This document shows, piece by piece, positions 31,366 to 39,963 of a stretch of DNA of 51,896 nt (positions are counted from its first letter, which is position 1; the number at the start of each line of letters is the position of its first letter). The translations under genes were made by a program, and so were the position numbers. Origin of the DNA: a virus; the IMG/VR virus record IMGVR_UViG_3300047585_000154, positions 1 through 51,896 of that record, one strand, 5' to 3'. Below the pieces are notes generated by a model. That model was given only the letters and a program-made list of their open reading frames with translations. It ran no database searches and was not told the DNA's origin.

Positions 31366-32097
31366 ATGAAGGCAGACCTCAGCGCCTATGTGACTCGACA
31401 CGAAGCTGCCGAGCTGATGGGAGTACACGTAGACACCGTCACCAAGTGGACCCTCAGAGGGCGCCTTGTCTCGGAAACGTTCCGTGGTGCAAGCCAGGGG
31501 CGACCACAGGTCTACTACTTGCGCTGCCACATCATGGAGGTACTCGCCGCCATGGATGACGGTAACGACGTATGCCGCACTCGAGACCTTGCCATCCGCG
31601 CGCTGGCTATCTCCTCGAGCAATGAGCGGCGCCTCATCGAGATCTACGACGCCATGGGTCTGGGTGTGGAACCGCTGGCTCGCGACCCGGACTCCATGCA
31701 CGAGCTCTACGCCTCCACGTACGAAACACCGTACGCGCCACAGCTACGTGCGGTGCAATGGGTGCGCTTCTGGGCCAGCAGCTTCTTCGCCATGGAGACG
31801 AATTACCTACATCTCGCGAGCGAGGTGGCGCACAACCCAGATATCTGGTTGCACTACGTCAACTTCGCAGACCTCATAGAGAAACGCGCGCGCAACCTGG
31901 TGGAGCATGACCTACGTAGCGACCCTGAGCTGGCACACGCGTACAACTATTTGTCCGCGGCGAAGAAACATCTCGTCTATCAGGGCTTCGCGTACTGCGT
32001 GCAGAAGTACTCAATGGAGGTCGCCATAGCCAAGCTGGGCAAGCAGCGCGACCCCGTCAACGAGCTCTGCGCACTCCTAGCTACCCCTGGTTCGTAG
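31366..32097 (+). CDS. MerR/Nu1-like winged-helix DNA-binding protein
   Basis: This 243-residue protein begins MKADLSAYVTRHEAAELMG, and continues VHVDTVTKWTLRGRLVSE and GRPQVYYLRCHIMEVLAAM. That is a MerR/excisionase-type winged helix of the kind also found in lambda Nu1. The C-terminal ~170 residues are helical with no recognised domain. The start at 31366 has GAGG 5 nt upstream; an in-frame ATG at 31315 with GGAGG is an alternative but overlaps the divergent gene. The gene is convergent with the terminase large subunit (17-nt overlap). It may be a terminase small subunit or a regulator. Confidence 0.65.
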   Translation: MKADLSAYVTRHEAAELMGVHVDTVTKWTLRGRLVSETFRGASQGRPQVYYLRCHIMEVLAAMDDGNDVCRTRDLAIRALAISSSNERRLIEIYDAMGLGVEPLARDPDSMHELYASTYETPYAPQLRAVQWVRFWASSFFAMETNYLHLASEVAHNPDIWLHYVNFADLIEKRARNLVEHDLRSDPELAHAYNYLSAAKKHLVYQGFAYCVQKYSMEVAIAKLGKQRDPVNELCALLATPGS

Positions 32098-33958
32098 GCC
32101 CTGTGTTGCCGGTACGCAGTGGACCCTGGTTCGGCAGCTCCCTGTTTGGGGCGATGATGTCTGGACGCGGGTACATCAGCATGGACGCGAGGAAGCAGTA
32201 GGTCGTGGAGTGCAGCGTATCGTCCGGACGGTCTGGCCGGTGGTCGTACTGAATCATCCGCAGCTGGTTGTTATACTTTGCGAAGACGTTCAAGAAGTCC
32301 TGCGCGTACGGGTCCTCGAAGTCTGACCAAGCGGGAAACGTCAGCTGCCTACGCTTGATGGCGTTGAAGATGTCGCTCAGCACCTCAGTGCGCACAGCCT
32401 GAAAGCGACGGAAGTTGCCCTTCCACTCGAGCTTCTTCTTGCCGCGAGCCATCCACTGATACTTCCACACACGCTTGGGCCCAAAGAGACGGGTCAACCG
32501 GTCATTGGGGTGGAAGCCTCCGCCGTAGTCCGTGCCGATAAGCCGCACGTTGAAATACTGGATCATCTGCGCGATCTTCGTGAGCTGCGGCTCTGGGTCT
32601 ACGTCTTCACCGGTGAAGCGGTGCGCGTAGAAGATGGTGAACTTGCTGTTCACGTACATGCCCAGCGTGAGCACCGTGTAGCTGTTCTCTCCGGTGCCCC
32701 AGTCGATACCCGCAAACACGGCAGTGGCCGCACTCAGCTCCTTGTACTTCTCGAGGTACTTCGGCGTCATCGGGTCGCCGATGCAGACGTCCCGCATCTG
32801 CTGCCGCGTAAGGGGTCGCAGGCCAGAGTCGTACGAAATACCGAGCACCTCGTTGTAAAAGCGCGCCCTGTCGTAGCGACCGTAGTCGAGCATGATCTCA
32901 TCCCATGACCGCCATGGAACCATCAGCTGCGGGATGCGGTAGTTCTCGAAGATGCCCTTCTCCTGCGTCATCGCCCAGCACGCATCTGCGTGCATGGGGT
33001 CAATGAGCTGATGGCACTTCTCGCACGAGAGGCCCTTCTTCTGGATGTTCCTCTCGCCCAGGATGTTCCAGTACCGGCCACCCTCCCCGCCGTGCCTGTC
33101 GCAGGGGACCATCCACTCCCCCATTGTGGACATCGGGGTACCGTCTTTGGCCGTGCCGCTACGGTAGAACTCGAGGGAGTTATCCAGGCTTTTGGGCGTA
33201 CCGGCGTAGATGAAGCTCTTCCAGCGCTCTGGCGCGTGGCTAGTGGCCTGCTCGATGACCGGGATGTTGTCCGATAGGATGTCCTGAAGCTCGTCGATTA
33301 GCAGACGCCAGGCCGGGATGCCTCGAATGCGGTCGGCGTTGAGGAAGGCGTACCGCAGCGTAATCTTCGCGCGATTCACGAACTGCTTCTCGAAGACGTT
33401 CTGCTGTAGCAACGTCGTGGTGAAGCCCTTCAGGATATCGCTGGTCTCCAGCGGCTCCTTCAACCGGTCTACAGAGAAGGTCTTGGTCTGCGTGGCCGAA
33501 GGTGAGACGTAGAGCGTACGGTACCCAGGAACTAGACAGGAGTACGCAATGGCCGAGTTGCCTAGCAGGGTGGACTTCTCTACCTGCCGTCCACACGTCA
33601 GAAGGACACGACGCGCAGACGTGTTGTAGATCTTGCGCATGTGCCGACGGCCATCAAAGGTGAACGGCCCGTACCCCTCACCGTCGCTCCTCGGCATCCG
33701 AAAGGAGTACTCGGTGAACTCCGCTGGCAGTACACTGCCCATCTCCTGGATGATGGAGTTTTCGTCGTCGAACAACGCCGCTGCATCACCACATGGGTCC
33801 TCGGCGATGGTCCATCCTGTCGCGCGTATCTCGTCGTCTAGCTCCTCCTCTGCGATATCCTCTGCGATATCCTCCTCAGTGAAGGGCACGGCGCCACTCA
33901 CGATTGACGATGCAGGTGAGACGCTTAGGCTAGTGTTCACGAGGACCCATGTTTCCAC
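32081..33958 (-). CDS. Terminase large subunit (GpA-like)
   Basis: This 625-residue protein packages DNA into proheads. The ATPase half has a deviant Walker A CGRQVEKST at residues 122-130 and Walker B LLIDELQD at 219-226. A Cys pair region (VPCDRHGG at 285-291, SCEKC at 311-315) resembles the zinc-like site of GpA-type terminases. The nuclease half shows acidic residues in GIDWGTG (Asp419), IGTDYGGG (Asp477) and PDDTLHS (579-580). The first ~75 residues are acidic and variable. The modelled start is a GTG at 33958 without a clear ribosome-binding site, so the true start may lie downstream. Its start overlaps a divergent gene. Confidence 0.92.
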   Translation of the reverse strand: METWVLVNTSLSVSPASSIVSGAVPFTEEDIAEDIAEEELDDEIRATGWTIAEDPCGDAAALFDDENSIIQEMGSVLPAEFTEYSFRMPRSDGEGYGPFTFDGRRHMRKIYNTSARRVLLTCGRQVEKSTLLGNSAIAYSCLVPGYRTLYVSPSATQTKTFSVDRLKEPLETSDILKGFTTTLLQQNVFEKQFVNRAKITLRYAFLNADRIRGIPAWRLLIDELQDILSDNIPVIEQATSHAPERWKSFIYAGTPKSLDNSLEFYRSGTAKDGTPMSTMGEWMVPCDRHGGEGGRYWNILGERNIQKKGLSCEKCHQLIDPMHADACWAMTQEKGIFENYRIPQLMVPWRSWDEIMLDYGRYDRARFYNEVLGISYDSGLRPLTRQQMRDVCIGDPMTPKYLEKYKELSAATAVFAGIDWGTGENSYTVLTLGMYVNSKFTIFYAHRFTGEDVDPEPQLTKIAQMIQYFNVRLIGTDYGGGFHPNDRLTRLFGPKRVWKYQWMARGKKKLEWKGNFRRFQAVRTEVLSDIFNAIKRRQLTFPAWSDFEDPYAQDFLNVFAKYNNQLRMIQYDHRPDRPDDTLHSTTYCFLASMLMYPRPDIIAPNRELPNQGPLRTGNTGPTNQG

Positions 33959-34269
33959 CCAAATGTACTGCCAATCCGCAGGAGCTGTTGAACAATCTCT
34001 GGGGTAGCGTGCAGCGTGCAGGGCCGGTCTTCACAGAAGAAGCACGCGTACTGCCCGACAGCAGCGGGCACAAGTGTTCCATCCAGCTGGCCCCGGGCGT
34101 GCTGTCTGAGGACGTGCGCAGCTCCCTGAAGAAGTACATGCGCAGCTACGCGAAGGAGAGTGGTTGGAAGCTCTCCAAAGTGCGCTTCGAGCGAGGCTAC
34201 TTGGCGTTCAGCATCGAGCCTTCAAGCGCCTTGTCCAGTGCATCGCAGAACCCCAACGCGAAGCCTTGA
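33949..34269 (+). CDS. Small hypothetical protein, 106 aa
   Basis: The ATG at 33949 has GAGG about 4 nt upstream. The product begins MFPPKCTANPQELLNNLWG and has a helix-rich middle (SEDVRSSLKKYMRSYAKES) and a short strand GYLAFSIEP. It is divergent from the terminase gene with overlapping starts, and convergent with the next leftward gene (73-nt overlap). No family is recognised. Its orientation, opposite to the virion genes, suggests a separately expressed gene. Confidence 0.55.
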   Translation: MFPPKCTANPQELLNNLWGSVQRAGPVFTEEARVLPDSSGHKCSIQLAPGVLSEDVRSSLKKYMRSYAKESGWKLSKVRFERGYLAFSIEPSSALSSASQNPNAKP

Positions 34270-34667
34270 GGATCGAGCTTCATCCCCGCTTGCTTCGCGC
34301 GCAGCCACCACGACGCCTGCTCCGCGGTGTACGCCGCTCTCAGCCGTGACTCGTCGCAGTTGAAGTACTCCTTGGCGATCTTTTCCAGCTGAGCCGGGAA
34401 TAGCTCGAGCCAGTACTTGTGCGGGGTGATGGACAGCCCCACCTCTCCGTTGGCGCTCTTCCATCTGGGAAGCTCATTGACTTCCTTGGTGGCATAGAAG
34501 TGGTAGACCGCGTCACCATCCGTGATGGCCACCTCGGCGGTGAAGGTCGTCAGGTCCTCAACCTTGATGAATTGCAGGGGCAGTAGCGGAAGAACACCCT
34601 TCTGTTCACTCTGGACCGTTCGTGTCACTTGGGTCGGTGTCAAAGTCGGGACCGTCATCTTCTCCAT
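34197..34667 (-). CDS. Hypothetical protein, 156 aa
   Basis: The start at 34667 has the near-perfect ribosome-binding site AAGGAGGT 5 nt upstream, although it lies 62 nt inside the preceding gene. The product starts MEKMTVPTLTPTQVTR and has a beta section (FTAEVAITDGDAVYHFYAT) and a helical C-terminus (RLRAAYTAEQASWWLRAKQ). No family is recognised. It lies just upstream of the terminase gene in the leftward direction. Confidence 0.65.
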   Translation of the reverse strand: MEKMTVPTLTPTQVTRTVQSEQKGVLPLLPLQFIKVEDLTTFTAEVAITDGDAVYHFYATKEVNELPRWKSANGEVGLSITPHKYWLELFPAQLEKIAKEYFNCDESRLRAAYTAEQASWWLRAKQAGMKLDPQGFALGFCDALDKALEGSMLNAK

Positions 34668-35583
34668 CTGCTACCTCCTTGGTGGGGAGCATCTCGACTG
34701 TGTGCCTACCCCCTGTGAGCTCTTGAATCGTGGGTGCTTTGACCGGGTCTGTTCGTAGCGAGATGGGCAGGTTCTTCAACGCATCATTCGGCTTCGCGAT
34801 GCTCTGACTAACCTCGTTGATGCGTTGACTACCGCCCGCAAACATCGCGTACTTCTCGAACGCGGCAGGCCCGTTGTCCAAGATGGCTTCGTGCGCGCGC
34901 TGCACGCCAAGAAGCGCAACCTCATCGATGCGCTCCGCAATCTTCGCCACAGGTGGCATGATGCCAAGGGCCACCTGAGCGGCGAACGCCGTGCACGGAG
35001 ACCACGGCATCTCTGACACAATGCGCCGAGGGTCCTTGTAAGACGTGCGCTTGAGACTCGCTGCCCTGCCCTTGAACTCAGGGATGTCCCGTTCGATGAT
35101 GGCGTCGCGCAAGTCGTGTAGCCGCCGCATGTCCAGTACGTCCAGCAGGTTGATGTTGCAGAAGTAGTGCATGAAAAGCGCGATATCGTCTGCCGCGCAA
35201 GTCACGCGGCACATCCTCGAGACCGCGGCGGCGGTTATCGCGTGTGCCTGCCCGCTACCAATCATGGTCTCTATCTGCAGCTTCGCCCTGGGCAGCCGCA
35301 GCAACATGAGCGCAGTGCGCATGGTGCGGTCCGGGATGAATAGCCGGTCAATCTGCTGGTCGCAGATGTACATGTTCGACGGCATGTGGTGCTCATCCGT
35401 TGGGTAGAACGGCACCGGCACCCGCGGCATCTCCTCGCGCACACGCTCGAGATACTCATCGCCGATGAAGTCCAAGCTCTCCCTCAAGAGCCGCTTCTTG
35501 ATCTGCTCGACGGTGTACCCATCTGGATGAATCACCAAGTACTTGATGTAGAACTCGGCCGGACTACTCAGCTGGAATGACAC
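34606..35583 (-). CDS. Virion-operon protein, 325 aa
   Basis: The protein begins MSFQLSSPAEFYIKYLVIHP at a GTG and continues with GYTVEQIKKRLLRESLDFIG and VPFYPTDEHHMPSNMYICDQ. It is largely helical in the middle (MRTALMLLRLPRAKLQIETM) and has an acidic C-terminus (EDDGPDFDTDPSDTN). The position before the terminase suggests packaging or neck function, but no motif proves it. I do not recognise the family. Confidence 0.55.
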   Translation of the reverse strand: MSFQLSSPAEFYIKYLVIHPDGYTVEQIKKRLLRESLDFIGDEYLERVREEMPRVPVPFYPTDEHHMPSNMYICDQQIDRLFIPDRTMRTALMLLRLPRAKLQIETMIGSGQAHAITAAAVSRMCRVTCAADDIALFMHYFCNINLLDVLDMRRLHDLRDAIIERDIPEFKGRAASLKRTSYKDPRRIVSEMPWSPCTAFAAQVALGIMPPVAKIAERIDEVALLGVQRAHEAILDNGPAAFEKYAMFAGGSQRINEVSQSIAKPNDALKNLPISLRTDPVKAPTIQELTGGRHTVEMLPTKEVADGEDDGPDFDTDPSDTNGPE

Positions 35584-35604
35584 AACCTCTGTGGTAGCGC
35601 CCTC

Positions 35605-37920
35605 TCAGCTGGCTGTAAAGGCCAACTGATGCAGCCCGTCGAGTACTTCTTCAACAGTACGCATCGCCTTCTCGAGAGCTGGCACCGGGATGTTCTTCAA
35701 TCCCAGACGCGACGCCAGTAGAAGCTCGCAGATCTTCTCCTGTGCCTCGTCAATCTTCGGGAGGTACGAGATGAAGATGCCGAGGTTCTCTGCGTTGAGG
35801 AAGCCGAGCGAGAGAACGGTGTCCACGGCCGTGGGGTCGGGAATGACCGCTGCCTCTTTCACAAGGTCCTTGCGGAGGCTGTTCGCCAACTTGGTGCGGG
35901 GCTCCATCCTGGCAGCTAGCTTTGCAGTGGCCGACTGTGCCTGCGCCCACACCGGGCTGATGTGGTGCGCAACACGAACCTCGGCAGACCCGAACCCCGC
36001 CTCCACGTAGCCGATCTTCTGCTGCGCATAAGCCATGTCCGCGCCGAGTCCTGCAAGCAGGAACAAGGTCTCATCGACGGAGAGGAACGACTTCTCGTCC
36101 GAAGCCAGCTTCTCCACAGGAAACCCAGAGACCGAGTACGCACCTCCGCCGCCACGCAAGGTGACCATCGCCATGGATCGCCGAGCCATTGCCTCCTTGC
36201 TGAACTCCTCGGGCTTTTCGCACAACGTGGTGTCTTCCGCCTTGTCGAGCGGGAGCCACGAGAAGCTGTCTGGGATGAGCAAATGCTCCTCACCAGGAGT
36301 GACCTTCTGGATGTTGGGTTGCACCACGACTTGCACTTCACGGCCATCGTAGGTGAGGCAATGAAGAACCACGCCGTTCTCCTGGTCGTTGACGGTGCCT
36401 TGCACGGTCATCGGGATCAGTGCCTCGGCCTTGCCGTTCGAGAGCACGTGGTAGAAACAGCCCGTACCCTTGGGTGTACCCTCGAAGATGCTGCCGCCGT
36501 GCCCGGCATGGATGCCGGCGATGTCGCTCTGCACCGCATACTGGCTGCCGTTGGTGAAGAGCGCGATGGGTAGCGACGTGCCGTCGATGTCGATGAGGTT
36601 CGGGAAGACGTAGCCAACCAGGTGCCGACCCTTCTCGTCCTGCACCTTGTACACGCCGAATGCCTCGATGGGCTTGGGCTGGTCTTCCTCGGGACTCTCC
36701 GGCTCGGATACCGGCTGCCCAGTGGACATCGTGGCAGAGCCGGTCTCGTCTGCAGCGAGAACAACCTTCGCACCGAGCAGCCTGTACGCGTCGCCGCGGT
36801 TCAGAAGCTGCTCCTTCGGGAGCCAGCAAGAGTGCGAGGCCGTCTTGAGCAGGTAGCCCTCATCCATCTTCTGCAGCTGCATGACATTGGGGGTGATGCC
36901 ATCGAGCGTCGCTGCGGCGGCAAGCTTGGCTACCTCCAGCGGTGTGTAGTCACCCAACGTCTTGAGCGAGGCACCTGTCGCATGGCCGTTCGAGACGTAC
37001 TGCCGTTGCAGCCCGGTATCTCCGGCCATCTTGTCGAAGAATGCGTCGTAATCCTTCGAGCTGATGGTCGGCAGGATGGCTGCGAGGACAGAACCAAGCT
37101 TGCTCTGTGCGATGCGCTGCTTCGCCGCGACGTCCGCGGCCGCACGGGACAGCACGCGCTTCGTGGTGTTGGCGTCAGACGCCTTGACTGCGGCTTGGTG
37201 GTCGGCCCAGGTACTACTCTCGGAGAGACCGGCCTTTGCCAGATGCTTAGCATCCAACTTGTGCACCGCCTCGCGGAATTTCTCGAGTCGTGCGGGTGTT
37301 GCCTTGGCGTGCGCTACCGCCTTGGCTACCGCAACAGAAGATACCGCAACCTTCTCTGCAGCCTCTTCCAAGTACTGCTCGAGGGCAGAGCCCTCCTTGC
37401 CCATGCCCACGTTCATCGTGGCGCCGCCTCCGCCGAAGCCATAGTTCTGTCGGTACGGCGGGTAGAGCTGCCCGATGAGGGACATGTCTCCTGGACCACG
37501 GCCCGTGATGTCGAACGCCTGCGGACGGAAGATGGTCTGTCGCAGACGGTTCTCGGTAAGGGGTAGGAGCTTGTCCTCACCAGCCACCATCAGGTCGAGG
37601 GGCTGGAGCTTCTTGTCCTTGATGATGACGGGGACGCGCACCTTCTGGATACCCGCGGCCTGCACGCCAGCAGGGTCTGCGCCGTGCTGAATCTCCGTCT
37701 TATTCTGCACCTCGATGTGGCCGAACCCGAAACCGCGCTCACCATCGACCTTGTCCATCGTGACCTGCGGCTCAAAGTCCGCCACGAACGGGCACTGCTT
37801 GTAGACCTCTTGCATGACCTCAGTCGGCCACTGGTTCGGGTCGTCGGAGAGCATGGTCTCGCCGCCAGCAGTCTTATCGAACTGCACGTCGGGAACGAGG
37901 AAGAGCGGTTGCATCGTCAT
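35605..37920 (-). CDS. Large virion protein, 771 aa, carries FDKxA peptides
   Basis: The ATG at 37920 has GGAG 8 nt upstream. The N-terminus reads MTMQPLFLVPDVQFDKTAGG. It is followed by RVPVIIKDKKLQPLDLMVAG and LPLTENRLRQTIFRPQAFD, then a helical Ala/Lys-rich middle (residues ~180-300, with FFDKMAG at 294-300). The next section is beta-rich and Gly-containing, and the C-terminus is helical (YLPKIDEAQEKICELLLAS, ALEKAMRTVEEVLDGL). No catalytic motif is visible. It is probably an abundant internal or baseplate-proximal structural protein. Confidence 0.6.
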   Translation of the reverse strand: MTMQPLFLVPDVQFDKTAGGETMLSDDPNQWPTEVMQEVYKQCPFVADFEPQVTMDKVDGERGFGFGHIEVQNKTEIQHGADPAGVQAAGIQKVRVPVIIKDKKLQPLDLMVAGEDKLLPLTENRLRQTIFRPQAFDITGRGPGDMSLIGQLYPPYRQNYGFGGGGATMNVGMGKEGSALEQYLEEAAEKVAVSSVAVAKAVAHAKATPARLEKFREAVHKLDAKHLAKAGLSESSTWADHQAAVKASDANTTKRVLSRAAADVAAKQRIAQSKLGSVLAAILPTISSKDYDAFFDKMAGDTGLQRQYVSNGHATGASLKTLGDYTPLEVAKLAAAATLDGITPNVMQLQKMDEGYLLKTASHSCWLPKEQLLNRGDAYRLLGAKVVLAADETGSATMSTGQPVSEPESPEEDQPKPIEAFGVYKVQDEKGRHLVGYVFPNLIDIDGTSLPIALFTNGSQYAVQSDIAGIHAGHGGSIFEGTPKGTGCFYHVLSNGKAEALIPMTVQGTVNDQENGVVLHCLTYDGREVQVVVQPNIQKVTPGEEHLLIPDSFSWLPLDKAEDTTLCEKPEEFSKEAMARRSMAMVTLRGGGGAYSVSGFPVEKLASDEKSFLSVDETLFLLAGLGADMAYAQQKIGYVEAGFGSAEVRVAHHISPVWAQAQSATAKLAARMEPRTKLANSLRKDLVKEAAVIPDPTAVDTVLSLGFLNAENLGIFISYLPKIDEAQEKICELLLASRLGLKNIPVPALEKAMRTVEEVLDGLHQLAFTAS

Positions 37921-37974
37921 GGGCGGTCTCCGTGAACAAGCGTACCAAGAACAGGCGCAGCGCGGAACAACGCG

Positions 37975-38652
37975 CTACCCAGTGGCGAAGATGACGGTCA
38001 TAGCAGTGGCCGCTGAAGGGTCTTTGGTGATGAGCATGATGCCAGACACGTCGTCCGTGGGTAGTAGCGTTGTCGGGCCAAATGGTCCGCTGCCCGTGAT
38101 GCCACCGGCCGCTATCATCCCCTCCAAGTCATTGCTCACACTCTGCAGGTTCTCCGTCCCCTGCGCAGGGAAACCAAAGGCAAGCAACATCACGGGCCCT
38201 GCAGATACCGCCGCGCTGATGGAGGCGATGAGATCCACGAGCGGTAGCTTGATGGCGAGCGATGCGCTGATGAGCGCCTGGATGCCAGCTACTTGTATCC
38301 CGAGCACCGCCGTGAGTCCCAGTGAAGCAGACAACGAAGCGCTGAGTTGCAGCGAGATGGACGGCAGACCCAACGAAAGAACAACAGCTATGCTCGCCTG
38401 AATCTGAATGATGGCCTGCAGCTGTGCCTCGAGCGCCGCGATGGGGTTCGAGATGGAGAGCCCGACGTTCAATTGGAACGACAGCGACGCCTGAAGCTGC
38501 AACGAGAGGTTGCCGCCCAGGATGCCCAACCCGAAGCTGCCCGTAAGCATCAGGTCGAACTGCGCTAGCAGCGGAACAACCGCCGTGATGGCGCCGTCCA
38601 GTGCCACGTTGATGGCTCCTAACGGGAGCGCGCCGAGTACGGTGAGACTCAT
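37975..38652 (-). CDS. Hydrophobic structural protein beside the baseplate spike, 225 aa
   Basis: The ATG at 38652 overlaps the spike gene stop as ATGA. The first ~150 residues are a low-charge alternation of Leu, Ile, Ala, Ser and Gln (GGNLSLQLQASLSFQLNVG, QLQAIIQIQASIAVVLSLG) that could form long amphipathic strands or helices. The C-terminus is more ordinary and ends TKDPSAATAMTVIFATG. Association with the tail tip is inferred from location. Confidence 0.55.
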   Translation of the reverse strand: MSLTVLGALPLGAINVALDGAITAVVPLLAQFDLMLTGSFGLGILGGNLSLQLQASLSFQLNVGLSISNPIAALEAQLQAIIQIQASIAVVLSLGLPSISLQLSASLSASLGLTAVLGIQVAGIQALISASLAIKLPLVDLIASISAAVSAGPVMLLAFGFPAQGTENLQSVSNDLEGMIAAGGITGSGPFGPTTLLPTDDVSGIMLITKDPSAATAMTVIFATG

Positions 38653-39944
38653 GCGAGGACGTCTGGGTTCCCGCCCGTGATGGTTCCAAGAACCTTGCCG
38701 ATGAGCAGCAGGTTACCGGGGGTGGGTACTATCTGGCACACCGCCGCATTGGGTACTCCTGGAACAAACGGGATCGCCACGGTAATCATCATGTTCATCA
38801 ATGGAGATGCAGCAGTGAATGGCTGCGTGACGTCGATGGGCGTTGTTACAACGTCTCCCTGCCGTCCGACAGGCAAAGTACCCGCACCAAGCCGAACAAC
38901 CTTTCCCTTGATGGCCGTGTAAGCGCCACCATCGATGTCGAAGCCAGTCACCGCGGTCATGGACACCGCAGCAGCACAGGTGAGAGTGACGTTGCCCATC
39001 ACGTCGAACGTGAGGGCCTTGGTTACTTGGAAGTAGAAGTTGCCAGCGAAGCGGGTCAGACCGTTGCCTGACCTGTCGAAGGTGAACTTCATCACCGAGG
39101 CCGCGACAGCTCCACTAAGTGCTTCACCAGTCTGCGCATTGAAGCCCTTTGGTGAGACAGTCACCTCATAGATGATGGGGTTCTTCCCCTTACCGTCGTC
39201 CCCAACACCTACCCCCGCGGTGGTCAGGTTCGTTCCTCCATCAGGCTCCGGAATGGGATTCGTAACATCGCCGGAAGCAATCTTGATGTCCGCAGCTGCG
39301 TCATTTGCGAACACGCGCAGCGTCTGCATGTACGTCGCGGGGTACTGCGTGAGCGACGGTCCAACCTGGATGCCCCACGCGATGGTGCCGCCAGAGTTGT
39401 TGTGCTCGTAGTTCTGGCTGACGTCGATGACCTGGTTATTCAACGGGATAAAGATGCGTTGAGCGAGCTCGGTTGCACCTATCTGCAGGACGCCGCCACG
39501 GCGCAGCACCACGAAGTTGTCATCGCGCGTGCGCAGCCAGATGTCCCCAGGATTCGCAGGAGGGCGCCCACCGGAGTAGCTCGAGTCCGTGGGGTTGGCC
39601 GCAGGCGCGCCATGAGAAGAAGTACCCTGCGGAGCATCTGGTGCAGAGGCATCTACTGTCTCTGCGGCCATGACGAAGCAGAGGACGAAGGGCGCAGCGC
39701 TGTCACTGGGGATGCACACCATCACGGTGGCGTTGACCTCCGGGATGACGTAGAAGCCCTCACCGTTGGAGTGGTGCAGGTACGGTGAGCCCACCTGGAT
39801 GTTGAAGTAACGCGTACGGTCAAACTGCCCGACGATGTCCACCGTCCACTTCGTCAGGTTGTAGTTCGTGACCTTCCCCTGCACGACGCGCCCGGCGTCA
39901 TGCCCCTGACGGCTGGTCATCGAGGTACGAAACTTGGTGGCCAT
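38649..39944 (-). CDS. Baseplate spike protein with OB-type domain
   Basis: This 431-residue protein has an N-terminal OB-like segment (VVQGKVTNYNLTKWTVDIVG, FNIQVGSPYLHHSNGEGFY, NATVMVCIPSD) as in gpV/gp5-type central spikes. A linker and GDIWLRTRDDNFVVLRRGG, LQIGAT follow, the usual start of a beta-helix or shaft. The C-terminal part is a long beta-rich shaft ending LLLIGKVLGTITGGNPDVLA. It would pierce the host outer membrane. It lies between the RNA polymerase and the hydrophobic protein. Confidence 0.75.
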   Translation of the reverse strand: MATKFRTSMTSRQGHDAGRVVQGKVTNYNLTKWTVDIVGQFDRTRYFNIQVGSPYLHHSNGEGFYVIPEVNATVMVCIPSDSAAPFVLCFVMAAETVDASAPDAPQGTSSHGAPAANPTDSSYSGGRPPANPGDIWLRTRDDNFVVLRRGGVLQIGATELAQRIFIPLNNQVIDVSQNYEHNNSGGTIAWGIQVGPSLTQYPATYMQTLRVFANDAAADIKIASGDVTNPIPEPDGGTNLTTAGVGVGDDGKGKNPIIYEVTVSPKGFNAQTGEALSGAVAASVMKFTFDRSGNGLTRFAGNFYFQVTKALTFDVMGNVTLTCAAAVSMTAVTGFDIDGGAYTAIKGKVVRLGAGTLPVGRQGDVVTTPIDVTQPFTAASPLMNMMITVAIPFVPGVPNAAVCQIVPTPGNLLLIGKVLGTITGGNPDVLA

Positions 39945-39963
39945 CGGCTACGCCTAGCCTACT

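Noticed and set aside
36622-37566. 314-codon plus-strand frame within the 771-residue virion protein
   Set aside because: It is an antisense shadow of a natural-looking protein, without motifs or start context.
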